From positions 1,240,001 to 1,304,000 of the forward strand of contig NZ_CP068159.1 in assembly GCF_016728505.1 (NCBI RefSeq): a DNA stretch of 64,000 nt. Reading direction: 5' to 3'. Below are positions 8,784 to 16,286 of the stretch, in pieces; within the stretch, counting starts at the first letter, position 1; each line of letters begins with the position of its first letter. The stretch is from Corynebacterium riegelii (GTDB lineage Bacteria; Actinomycetota; Actinomycetes; Mycobacteriales; Mycobacteriaceae). The translations under genes were made by a program, and so were the position numbers. Under the pieces are notes generated by a model that was not told the origin of the DNA, ran no database searches, and was given only the letters and a program-made list of their open reading frames with translations.

Positions 8784-8811
8784 AACCGCAGTGTAAACGG
8801 TTACGGGCGTT
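8776..8811. promoter_or_regulatory. Longer alternative hairpin with LacI-like site
   Basis: AACGCCCG-A-ACCG pairs with CGGT-TA-CGGGCGTT. It shares bases with the terminator hairpin, so only one of the two can form. TGTAAACGGTTAC (8792-8804) in its loop and right arm resembles a LacI-family operator half-palindrome. Confidence 0.5.
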
Positions 8812-8838
8812 AATTTGCCGCAAGGCGCAAGTATGAAC

Positions 8839-10128
8839 TTACTGTGCCTGCTTGATAGCTGCAGCCATGTCAGCAGTTGCGTCATCCACGCTCTTGCCAG
8901 CGGTCAGGGCAGCGTAAGCGTTGTCCTGGATCGCCTTGGAGATAGCCGGGTAGAACGGGGAAACCGGACGCGGCTGAGCGTTCTCCAGGGACTCCTTCAG
9001 AGCCGGCAGGTACGGGTACTTCTCAATCAGGTCAGCATCGTCGTAGATGGATGCCAGAACCGGCGGGAAGGAAGCCTCAGCGAAGGACAGCTGGTTCTCC
9101 TCGTTGATCACGAACTCAATGAAGTCACGAGCCGTGGCCTTGTACTTGGAGTTCACGTTGATGCCGTTGTTGTAGCCACCCAGGGTGGACACGCCAACAC
9201 CGTTCTCACCAACCAGCGGCTGGACCTCAAAGTTCAGGCCCTTCTCCTCTGCGTTGGTGTACATGTACGGCCAGTTGATAGCAAACGCCGTCTTGCCCTC
9301 GGTGAAGGCCAGGTTGGTCTCCTCCTCGGTTGCAGCGGTGGAGGACTTGGCAATGGTGCCGTCAGCGTAAGCGTCAACCAGTGCCTGCAGGCCTGCCTTT
9401 GCCTCAGCGGACTCAACGGTCGGCTCGCCGCTGTCATCGATCACAGCGCCGCCCCAGCCGTTGATGAAGCCCAGGGTGTTCACCGTCAGGCCCTCGTACT
9501 GCTTCAGCTGCGTGGTCAGGCAGTCGCCCTCCACAGCCTCACAAGCAGACTTGATGTCTGCAAAGGTGTCCGGCTTGGACTCAATCAGGTCAACGTTGCG
9601 GAAGAGCAGCTGGCCGTTGGTGTTCTGCGGCAGGGCGTAGAGCTTGCCGTTGTAGGTTGCGGAATCCACCGTCGGCTGCAGCAGCTTGGAGGTGTCAACC
9701 GCGTAGTCACCCTCCAGCGGCTCCAACCACTGGTTAGCGGCGAAGTCTGCGGTCCAGACAACGTCAAGCGCCATCACGTCATAATCAGCGTTGCCAGCCT
9801 GCAGGGACTGCACGAGGGTCTCGCGCTGAGCGTCAGCCTCACCAGCGAGCTCGGACAGGGTGACCTGCTCATCCGGGTGCTCGGCGTTCCACTTCTCAAT
9901 GATCGGGATGATCTTGTCAGTGTCGTTTTTGCCCATGGCGAAAGTGATCGGGCCACGGTCCTCTGCAGATGCAGCGGAGTCGGTGGTCGCTGCAGCGTCA
10001 GTTGCCGTAGCGGTATCGGTGGTGTCCGTGGTTGCCGCCTCGTCGCTGGAGCAAGCAACCAGAGCGGTGGTGGACAGTGCGAGAGCGCAGATTGCTGCGC
10101 CCGACTTGCGGGTAGCGGAGAGCTTCAT
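8839..10128 (-). CDS. tusE: Sugar-binding lipoprotein of ABC importer, TusE type
   Basis: Extracytoplasmic solute-binding protein of family 1, 429 residues. It has a lipoprotein signal ending in the lipobox LVAC (Cys about residue 25), then a Thr/Ala/Asp-rich linker to about residue 55, and a periplasmic-binding fold (DYDVMALDVVWTADFAANQW, then GKLYALPQNTNGQLL). It should capture the sugar at the membrane surface for TusF/TusG. It is first in a three-gene unit, and a terminator hairpin behind it suggests it is made in excess. Trehalose specificity is inferred from gene order only. Confidence 0.82.
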   Translation of the reverse strand: MKLSATRKSGAAICALALSTTALVACSSDEAATTDTTDTATATDAAATTDSAASAEDRGPITFAMGKNDTDKIIPIIEKWNAEHPDEQVTLSELAGEADAQRETLVQSLQAGNADYDVMALDVVWTADFAANQWLEPLEGDYAVDTSKLLQPTVDSATYNGKLYALPQNTNGQLLFRNVDLIESKPDTFADIKSACEAVEGDCLTTQLKQYEGLTVNTLGFINGWGGAVIDDSGEPTVESAEAKAGLQALVDAYADGTIAKSSTAATEEETNLAFTEGKTAFAINWPYMYTNAEEKGLNFEVQPLVGENGVGVSTLGGYNNGINVNSKYKATARDFIEFVINEENQLSFAEASFPPVLASIYDDADLIEKYPYLPALKESLENAQPRPVSPFYPAISKAIQDNAYAALTAGKSVDDATADMAAAIKQAQ

Positions 10129-10175
10129 GCAAGGACCCTTTCATCTTGGAGGTGTAAACAATGTAAATAACTCCA

Positions 10176-10213
10176 AGGCGAAAAAGTCGCTGTTTTTTCG
10201 CATTCCCCCAAAA
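10176..10213. other. Two small hairpins upstream of tusE
   Basis: GCGAAAAA/TTTTTTCGC (about 10180-10200) and CCCCC-AAAAAC-GGGGG (about 10204-10219) lie between TIGR03089 and tusE. The first could end the TIGR03089 transcript; neither has a clear T-run on the minus strand beyond its own stem. Confidence 0.4.
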
Positions 10214-10233
10214 ACGGGGGTAGTGAAGAAAAG

Positions 10234-10893
10234 TTAATCTGCTGTTAAGAAGTGCGTTACTTTCTCCACCTGCGTGATGTGATCTAAACGCTCCGCCGGG
10301 ATCAGGCCCGTCGCTACCACCACCGAGCCGCCCGCGGCAAGCGGGGCCAGCACGTTGTACTCAAACTCCTCACGCGTAGTCCACGGGTGAGCCAAATAGC
10401 GGTGCGGGCCGAACTCTGCTCGGGCGAAGTCGGACAGGTCGGCGCTTTCGCCGTAGTACTGGTCGCCGTAAAAACGCACCGTCGGGCCAAAATCCACGGT
10501 GCCAAACGGCAACTCGCCACCGGATTCCACAACGCCGCGGCCAAAAGGATCGTTGGAGACAACAACTACGTCGGGCACCTCCGTCCATAAGGAGGCTCGC
10601 TCGGTAGTGGTGAAGGTGACGGTTGGGGGAGACAACGGAGCGTCGAAAAGCGGGAAGCTCTGTGCGTTGTAGGTGCCAAGCGCAATGGCTGCAGACTGCC
10701 AGCTGGCGGGAAGATCGATGTGTACCTGGGAGCCGGACTCCACATCAAACTCTTCAATCAACATGTTGGCCACCTTGTTCGCCCAGTTTTCCAAGGTCTG
10801 GCCGGAAAATTCCATGCGGGTGCCCAGAGCCTCGTCATATACCGTCAGGCGGGGCGAGGCGGGATCTTGCATCAACGGGCTGAGCATGCTCAT
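10234..10893 (-). CDS. TIGR03089 family protein
   Basis: A 219-residue actinobacterial protein resembling the N-terminal part of an acyl-CoA synthetase. It begins with LMQDPASPRLTVYDEALGTRMEFSG, like the first strands of AMP-forming enzymes, and has EEFDVESGSQVHIDLP. The adenylation signatures and the C-terminal domain are absent, so it is probably not a working ligase. It lies between the LCP ligase and the sugar importer, its conserved neighbourhood in corynebacteria. Function unknown. Confidence 0.75.
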   Translation of the reverse strand: MSMLSPLMQDPASPRLTVYDEALGTRMEFSGQTLENWANKVANMLIEEFDVESGSQVHIDLPASWQSAAIALGTYNAQSFPLFDAPLSPPTVTFTTTERASLWTEVPDVVVVSNDPFGRGVVESGGELPFGTVDFGPTVRFYGDQYYGESADLSDFARAEFGPHRYLAHPWTTREEFEYNVLAPLAAGGSVVVATGLIPAERLDHITQVEKVTHFLTAD

Positions 10894-10912
10894 GCCCGCC
10901 CACAGTAGACAA

Positions 10913-12625
10913 TTAATTCACACAGCGCGGGCCGGTACCGCCAGCGTTGATCTCAGGACCAACCTCCGTGGCGCCGAAATCCTCACCCGGAGTACCCACA
11001 GGCGCGTAATACTCCGTCTCATCCACCTCGCCGGGCTCCACCATGGCAGGGCCCGCGTAGTCTTGCGCCACCACCACGATCAGACTGCCAGGCTCAAGGC
11101 CCGCATTGGCCGTCACAGGCAGGCCGCCAAGCATGTTGGCAAGCTCCAAGGCGGCCGGATCTTGAGGGTCTGCAGCCACGATCTGGGAGGAGGAGTAGAC
11201 CCCGTCCATGGCGTTGGACACGTTGGCAACCGTGATGCCCTGCTTACGCAAGTGATCACCCATCGCAGCCGCCTGGCCCGGACGGGACCCGGCGTTGAGC
11301 ACATACGCCTCGTACTGCGCGAACTGCTCAGCAGGCGCCACCGGAGGCTCCGAAGACGATTCAGCGTCAGTTTCTTCCGCCGGAGGTGCAATAACTTCTT
11401 CCATGAACCGGCGGACCTGACCAACGTCCACGGTGACAATGGACTCGCCGTAATCACCAACACCGTTGACAGAGGTCACCGGGATGGTGGTGAAGCTGAC
11501 GTCACCACCAGCCAAACCAGACATCTGCTGCGCAAACGCCATCACATCCCAACCCTGGTCCAACGTCACGGAGCGCTCCGCGGCCGTAGCCAGATCACGC
11601 AAACGTGCCGGGTTGGTCAGCGTGCCTGCAGACAGGGTCTTTTGCACCAGGGAAGCCATGTAGGCCTGCTGGCGCACAATACGGTCCAAGTCTCCGCGGG
11701 GCAGGTCGTGGCGCTGGCGCACAAACGACAAAGCCTCAGCACCGTTGAGCGTCTGGCGGCCCGCCGGGAAATTCGCACCAGACAGCGGCTCATTGACCGC
11801 CTGGTTCAGGCAGACCTCAACGCCGCCAACCGCATCCGTCATCAAAGCAAAGCCCAGCAGGCCCACCTGCGCGTAGTGGTCCACCTCCACGCCGGTTAAG
11901 TCCGCCACCGCTTGGATCAGGCCCACCTGGCCAGCTTGGGCAACGCGCTGCTCCAACTGCGGGCCGGGGGAGTAGCCGGCCTCCGTAAGCTCCGCGCGGC
12001 GCTGCTGCGCGTGAGCGGCATAAACGCCGTTGATTTTCAGGTTGCCGTAGTCATCCGTATGTACATAGGTATCGCGCGGAATAGATATTGCGGTGGCGCG
12101 GGAACCATCCGCCGGGATGCGCAGCACCATGATGGTGTCCGTATTAATCTCGCCGTCTGAAATACCGGCGTGCAAACGCGCGAGCTCGGCTTCGCTCAAG
12201 GGATTGCCCTGCGCATCCGTGCGTGAGTCAGAGCCCACAAGCAAAATATCCAGCGCGCCGTCTTGCAGCCCCTTCTTTTTCTTCGACGACTTCCCGTCCC
12301 CACCTTGTTGCGTAGGAATGTCCAGATCGGAGGCGCTGAGCTGACTGTCTAGACGGCCGACGGTGGCGTAGCCAACGCCGGAGACCAAGATGGTGCCCGC
12401 AGACAGTAGGGCCAAAAACCCCTTCAGCACAGGGTGGCCGGACTGGCGCACATCCCGCGCGCGGGATGGCGCTGGCGCGATGTTGCGCGCACGCCTTGAC
12501 CTCTCGGCTGACCTCTCAGCTGGCCTTTGGCTCGACCTTTCAGTCGGCCACTGGCTTGGCCGCCGGCTTGGACCCTGAGTTGAGTCCTGTGGCGAGCCCT
12601 GTGGTGCATCGGGGTTGTCTGTCAC
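10913..12625 (-). CDS. lcpA: LytR-CpsA-Psr (LCP) family cell-wall ligase
   Basis: Membrane-anchored phosphotransferase expected to join arabinogalactan to peptidoglycan. In 570 residues: a charged N-terminus with Arg/Pro/Ser repeats (SQRPAERSAERS), one membrane segment at about 67-88, the LCP core (LLVGSDSR, then ISIPRDTYV, then LNGAEALSFVRQRHDLPRGDLDR) and a C-terminal LytR_C domain ending in Cys. The Arg and Asp residues of these motifs bind the pyrophosphate. The frame reaches 12760, but the GTG at 12625 lies 8 nt after TATACT and leaves room for divergent wbbL. The synteny with wbbL is that of C. glutamicum lcpA. Confidence 0.88.
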   Translation of the reverse strand: MTDNPDAPQGSPQDSTQGPSRRPSQWPTERSSQRPAERSAERSRRARNIAPAPSRARDVRQSGHPVLKGFLALLSAGTILVSGVGYATVGRLDSQLSASDLDIPTQQGGDGKSSKKKKGLQDGALDILLVGSDSRTDAQGNPLSEAELARLHAGISDGEINTDTIMVLRIPADGSRATAISIPRDTYVHTDDYGNLKINGVYAAHAQQRRAELTEAGYSPGPQLEQRVAQAGQVGLIQAVADLTGVEVDHYAQVGLLGFALMTDAVGGVEVCLNQAVNEPLSGANFPAGRQTLNGAEALSFVRQRHDLPRGDLDRIVRQQAYMASLVQKTLSAGTLTNPARLRDLATAAERSVTLDQGWDVMAFAQQMSGLAGGDVSFTTIPVTSVNGVGDYGESIVTVDVGQVRRFMEEVIAPPAEETDAESSSEPPVAPAEQFAQYEAYVLNAGSRPGQAAAMGDHLRKQGITVANVSNAMDGVYSSSQIVAADPQDPAALELANMLGGLPVTANAGLEPGSLIVVVAQDYAGPAMVEPGEVDETEYYAPVGTPGEDFGATEVGPEINAGGTGPRCVN

Positions 12626-12633
12626 AGCGGGCA

Positions 12634-12639
12634 AGTATA
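12634..12639 (-). promoter_or_regulatory. -10 element of lcpA (leaderless)
   Basis: TATACT on the minus strand, ending 8 nt before the GTG at 12625. The opposite strand reads TATAGT nearby and may serve wbbL. Confidence 0.5.
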
Positions 12640-12692
12640 GTGCGCGCGCCTGCCCAATCGGGCACGAAGCGCTGGGTAAGCTGGCTGCCATT

Positions 12693-13619
12693 GTGAGCAT
12701 TGAGAAGAAAACGGCAAACGGCGCATCCGCTGACGCCGGCGCGCGCCCCCTGGCTGTCATCGCGGTGACCTATTCGCCAGGACGACACCTGCAGGAGCTA
12801 CTTGCCTCGCTGCCGCAGTCCACGGACCTGCCCACCTGGCTGGTGTGCGCAGATAACGGCTCACGTGACGGCGCACCCGAACAGGCTGCGCGGGAGCATG
12901 ACAACGTGGAGTTTTTCCCAACGGGCGGCAACATCGGCTACGGCGCGGCAATCAACGCAGCGGTAGAACACCTGCGGCCGCGCAAAAATAAAGGCGAGAT
13001 CAATCAGGAGTACTTCCTGGTGGTGAACCCAGACGTGCAGTTTGCCCCGGGCAGCGTGGACAAGCTCATGCAGTGTGCACAGTCCGCCCCGCGGGCCGGT
13101 GCGGTGGGGCCGCGCATTGAGGAGGCAGATGGGTCCGCGTACCCGTCTGCGCGTCAGGTGCCGGGGCTGATCAATGGCATGGGGCATGCGTTGCTTGGAG
13201 ACGTTTGGCCGAACAACCCTTTCACCGCCTCCTATAAAAAAGGTGCGGATATGGACACGCGGCGTACCGCCGGCTGGCTTTCCGGCGCATGCCTGCTTGT
13301 GCGGTGGGAGGCGTTCGACGCCATCGGCGGTTTTGATGAGCGCTACTTCATGTATTTCGAAGACATTGACTTTGGTGATCGGCTCAGCCGCGCCGGGTGG
13401 GACAACCTGTACTGCCCGTCCTCGGTCATCTTCCATGATCAGGGGCATGTGGCGGGCAAGTACAACCGTGTCACGGTGCCGGCGCACCATGAGTCGGCCT
13501 ACAGGTTCCAGCGTGACCGCCACGCCAAGTGGTGGCAGGCGCCGCTGCGTGGTGTGTTGTGGGCAGGGTTGAAGGTGCGTGGGGCTGTGAAACGTTTGGA
13601 GGGAAGTCGCAATGCGTAG
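12693..13619 (+). CDS. wbbL: Rhamnosyltransferase WbbL (linker unit of arabinogalactan)
   Basis: Family 2 glycosyltransferase that adds rhamnose to GlcNAc-PP-decaprenol to start the arabinogalactan linker. In 308 residues: AVIAVTYSPGRHLQELL at the nucleotide-sugar fold start, VVNPDVQFAPGS with the metal-binding Asp, then GWLSGACLLVRWEAFDAIGG and YFMYFEDIDFGDR, the catalytic block of this group. The GTG at 12693 leaves a 67-nt gap to divergent lcpA; the longer frame from 12615 would overlap that gene. It overlaps the following nucleotidyltransferase by 8 nt. Confidence 0.88.
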   Translation: MSIEKKTANGASADAGARPLAVIAVTYSPGRHLQELLASLPQSTDLPTWLVCADNGSRDGAPEQAAREHDNVEFFPTGGNIGYGAAINAAVEHLRPRKNKGEINQEYFLVVNPDVQFAPGSVDKLMQCAQSAPRAGAVGPRIEEADGSAYPSARQVPGLINGMGHALLGDVWPNNPFTASYKKGADMDTRRTAGWLSGACLLVRWEAFDAIGGFDERYFMYFEDIDFGDRLSRAGWDNLYCPSSVIFHDQGHVAGKYNRVTVPAHHESAYRFQRDRHAKWWQAPLRGVLWAGLKVRGAVKRLEGSRNA

Positions 13620-14691
13620 TGCAGTTGATGCAGATGCCGTCATCTTGGTCGGTGGGCAGGGGACACGGCTGCGGCCGCTGACGGTGTCCACGCCGAAGCC
13701 GATGCTGCAAACTGCGGGCTATCCGTTCCTGCAGCATTTGCTGGCGCGCATTGCTGCCGCAGGTATGCGGCATGTGGTGTTGGGCACCTCGTATCGCGCT
13801 GAGGTGTTTGAGCAGTACTTCGGGGACGGCTCGGATTTCGGTCTGGAAATTGAGTACGTGGTTGAAGAAGAGGCGCTGGGTACCGGCGGGGCGATTCGCA
13901 ATGTGTTGCCGAAGCTGCGTTCTGACACGGTGATGGTGTTTAACGGCGATGTGCTCTCTGGTGCGGATCTGGGGGCGATCCTGTGCACGCATGAAAAGGG
14001 CAATGCGGATGTGACGTTGCATCTGGTTCGCGTGCCGGATCCTCGCGCGTTTGGTTCTGTGCCAACGGATGAGCACGGCCGTGTTCTTGCCTTTTTGGAG
14101 AAGACGGAAGACCCGCCGACTGATCAGATCAATGCTGGGTGTTACGTGTTTAAGCGCGAGGTGATTGAGCAGATCCCGGCTGGTCGTGTGGTCAGCGTGG
14201 AGCGTGAGGTGTTCCCGAATCTGCTCTCGGCCGGTGCCAATGTGTTGGGGCATGTGGATTCTTCGTATTGGCGCGATATGGGTCGACCGAGCGATTTTGT
14301 GCAGGGTTCGTCGGATTTGGTGCGTGGCATTGCGCCGTCGCCGCTTCTGGAAGGCCGCACGGGGGAAGCGCTGGTGGACCCGTCGGCGGGTGTTGCTGGA
14401 GGGGTCATTCTGGTCGGTGGTTCTGCGGTTGGTCGCGGTTCGGTCATTGGGGCTGGTTCGCGTATCGACGGCTGCGTGATCTTCGACGGCGTCACCATCG
14501 AACCCGGCGCCACCGTGCAGGACTCCATCATCGCTTCCGGTGCGACCATTGGGGCGAATACGCGTATCGACGGCTGCGTGGTCGGCGAAGGCGCCCGCAT
14601 CGGCGCACGTTGTGAGCTCAAAGGTGGCATGCGTGTCTGGCCGGGTGTGGAGATTCCGGACTCGGGAGTGCGTTTTTCTCCAGATGCGTAA
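13612..14691 (+). CDS. manC: Mannose-1-phosphate guanylyltransferase (GDP-mannose pyrophosphorylase)
   Basis: Makes GDP-mannose for mannolipids and lipoglycans. N-terminal nucleotidyltransferase with ILVGGQGTRLRPLT (residues 11-24) and STPKPML, then a C-terminal left-handed beta-helix (repeated GxxIGxxxRIDGCV turns from about 265). The related gene is called manB in M. tuberculosis and rmlA2 in C. glutamicum, so the symbol is a choice. A role as glucose-1-phosphate thymidylyltransferase is less likely given pmmA and manA close by. Starts inside wbbL, so it shares its transcript. Confidence 0.82.
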   Translation: MRSAVDADAVILVGGQGTRLRPLTVSTPKPMLQTAGYPFLQHLLARIAAAGMRHVVLGTSYRAEVFEQYFGDGSDFGLEIEYVVEEEALGTGGAIRNVLPKLRSDTVMVFNGDVLSGADLGAILCTHEKGNADVTLHLVRVPDPRAFGSVPTDEHGRVLAFLEKTEDPPTDQINAGCYVFKREVIEQIPAGRVVSVEREVFPNLLSAGANVLGHVDSSYWRDMGRPSDFVQGSSDLVRGIAPSPLLEGRTGEALVDPSAGVAGGVILVGGSAVGRGSVIGAGSRIDGCVIFDGVTIEPGATVQDSIIASGATIGANTRIDGCVVGEGARIGARCELKGGMRVWPGVEIPDSGVRFSPDA

Positions 14692-14944
14692 GCGACACGC
14701 CGGATCGGCCAGCTTGTTATAGAAATGGGCCCCACCTACTACATGTAGTACCCCCTGACATTACCCCCGTCTCTGAACGTATGTAACTGGTGTGACTGGT
14801 GTGACTGGTTGACTGGGTGAACCCTTAGAAACCCTCGGAATCTGGCGAAATCTACGGAGCGAGGTTGCGGCTATTTAGTGCAGCGGTGTTGAATCGCATT
14901 CGTGTAATCCACTTCCCCGCGACAGACGGAAAAGAAGGGAGGGC
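14692..14944 (+). promoter_or_regulatory. 253-bp leader/promoter region of whiB2 with palindrome
   Basis: Holds a perfect 14-bp palindrome TACTACATGTAGTA (14737-14750) and short tandem GTGTGACTG repeats (about 14784-14815). No gene seen. The palindrome is a candidate operator for the WhiB gene. Confidence 0.5.
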
Positions 14945-15220
14945 GTGGACGATATGGCAGATGTCGGAGGCATGACTCTGGATGAGTTGTTTGGCACCGT
15001 CGAGCAAGAATGGCAGGACCAAGCGCTCTGCGCACAGACCGATCCGGAAGCGTTCTTTCCTGAAAAAGGTGGATCGACCCGCGAGGCGAAGCGTATTTGT
15101 AAGGCCTGCGCAGTGCGTGATGAGTGCCTAGAGTACGCACTCGAGCATGATGAGCGCTTTGGTATTTGGGGTGGCCTGTCCGACCGTGAGCGCCGCCGCC
15201 TGAAGAAGCAGATCGGCTAA
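14945..15220 (+). CDS. whcD: WhiB2-type regulator (WhcD)
   Basis: Small iron-sulfur transcription regulator, WhmD/WhiB2 branch, linked to cell division in actinobacteria. The four cluster cysteines are in ALCAQTDPEAFF, then KRICKACAVRDEC, followed by the signature GIWGGLSDRERRR and a basic tail for DNA binding. A GTG at 14945 and an ATG at 14954 are both served by the GAAGGGAGG stretch; the choice changes three residues. The place between GDP-mannose genes and the DUF3499 gene is conserved in corynebacteria. Confidence 0.88.
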   Translation: MDDMADVGGMTLDELFGTVEQEWQDQALCAQTDPEAFFPEKGGSTREAKRICKACAVRDECLEYALEHDERFGIWGGLSDRERRRLKKQIG

Positions 15221-15221
15221 T

Positions 15222-15704
15222 TTACCAGGGGAAATCTGGGTCCACGTCGCGTGGATCCAAGTTGAGGTAGTACGCCACCAGTGCGGTGAGTACCCACGTA
15301 ATTAACTCTGAGCGTTCCTCAGTGCCGGTTGTGCGCTGCTCAATGGGACGACGGAAGATAACAAAACGCGCCCGCGTTGGGTTCCCGTCGCGGTCCACGC
15401 CGGCTTCAAGGACGCGCCCCAAAGGAACAGGCCCATCGGCCACAATCTCATCCGGCAGTACCGTCATATCCGCACGCAGGCGCATGCGCGGGATGGTGTC
15501 TACCGCAAGATCAACCCCGCTGAGCTGATCAAAGTAGGCATTGTGCAGCGGCGCGTACATTTCCAGCACCAGCTGATCAAATGCCTGCGATCGGCTACGG
15601 TAGCGCGGCACACCCACCGGCAACACCGGCCCGCGCACGCCACGGCCATGCCGGTCGCGGCCTGGGCGCAGGTGGGAAGGGCTGTTACGGGTGGTCATGG
15701 ACAC
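15222..15704 (-). CDS. Metallopeptidase-family protein with degenerate zinc motif
   Basis: A 160-residue protein matching the Rv3259-like group annotated as zincin-like metallopeptidases. Conserved parts are RGPVLPVGVPRYRSRSQAFD and TRARFVIFRRPIEQRTTG. Where an active member would have HExxH, this one reads SELITWVLTALVAYY, without histidine, so peptidase activity is doubtful. The stop lies 1 nt past the end of whcD, a tight convergent pair. Start could also be ATG 15698. Function unknown. Confidence 0.75.
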   Translation of the reverse strand: MSMTTRNSPSHLRPGRDRHGRGVRGPVLPVGVPRYRSRSQAFDQLVLEMYAPLHNAYFDQLSGVDLAVDTIPRMRLRADMTVLPDEIVADGPVPLGRVLEAGVDRDGNPTRARFVIFRRPIEQRTTGTEERSELITWVLTALVAYYLNLDPRDVDPDFPW

Positions 15705-15778
15705 TTATCGTATGGGCCTTCGCGGTGAAAGACGGGTGGCGCGCCGCGCGCATGCTACCGATTACTCAAGTAGGGGTT

Positions 15779-15784
15779 TAGACT
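15779..15784 (+). promoter_or_regulatory. -10 element of the DUF3499 gene (leaderless)
   Basis: TAGACT in GGGTTTAGACTT, 8 nt before GTG 15793. The same 12-base string precedes pmmA. Confidence 0.55.
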
Positions 15785-15792
15785 TGGCCCCC

Positions 15793-16251
15793 GTGAGTAC
15801 TTTCCGTCGTTGCTGCCGTCCGGGCTGCGGCCGCCCAGCCGTGGCCACTCTCGTCTACGCCTACGCGGAATCCACTGCAGTCATCGGGCCACTAGCGCCG
15901 GTGCCGGATCCGCACGCATGGGACCTGTGTGAGCGCCACTCCGCCCACATCACCGCACCCGTGGGGTGGGAGATGGTGCGCGTTGAGCAGATTGACATTA
16001 CGGATGAAGAGCTCGACAACATGGATGAGGCGGACCTCACCGCACTTGCCGAGGCCGTGCGTGAGGCCGGCCGCGTGACTACCGGATTGGTGGACACTTC
16101 CCAGGATCCAATTGAGTACCCGGCCTCACGTGACTTCAATGACCCGGAGACTTCCAACCACCCGGTACACCGCACGAAGCGGATCGAGGAACAGGCAGCG
16201 GCTGAGCGTGAAGCGCGCCGTTCCCACCTGCGTGTGGTGCCTGATCCCTAA
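15793..16251 (+). CDS. DUF3499 family protein
   Basis: A 152-residue actinobacterial protein of unknown function. The N-terminal half has likely metal ligands: FRRCCRPGCGRPAVATL and then DLCERHSAHITAP, a Cys4/His pattern like a small zinc ribbon. The C-terminal half is acidic and then basic and probably disordered. The frame extends to 15691, but GTG 15793 has a promoter hexamer 8 nt before it and begins the conserved STFRRCCRPGC. Lies upstream of pmmA as in mycobacteria (Rv3258c). Confidence 0.85.
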   Translation: MSTFRRCCRPGCGRPAVATLVYAYAESTAVIGPLAPVPDPHAWDLCERHSAHITAPVGWEMVRVEQIDITDEELDNMDEADLTALAEAVREAGRVTTGLVDTSQDPIEYPASRDFNDPETSNHPVHRTKRIEEQAAAEREARRSHLRVVPDP

Positions 16252-16274
16252 AAACCTCTCAAAGCCCTAGGGTT

Positions 16275-16280
16275 TAGACT
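16275..16280 (+). promoter_or_regulatory. -10 element of pmmA (leaderless)
   Basis: TAGACT, 6 nt before the ATG at 16287, within a GGGTTTAGACTT string shared with the upstream gene. Confidence 0.55.
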
Positions 16281-16286
16281 TCTCGC

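Noticed and set aside
8815..10170. 451-codon plus-strand frame
   Set aside because: Antisense of the binding-protein gene tusE; composition is Leu/Val/Gly-rich from reversed codons.
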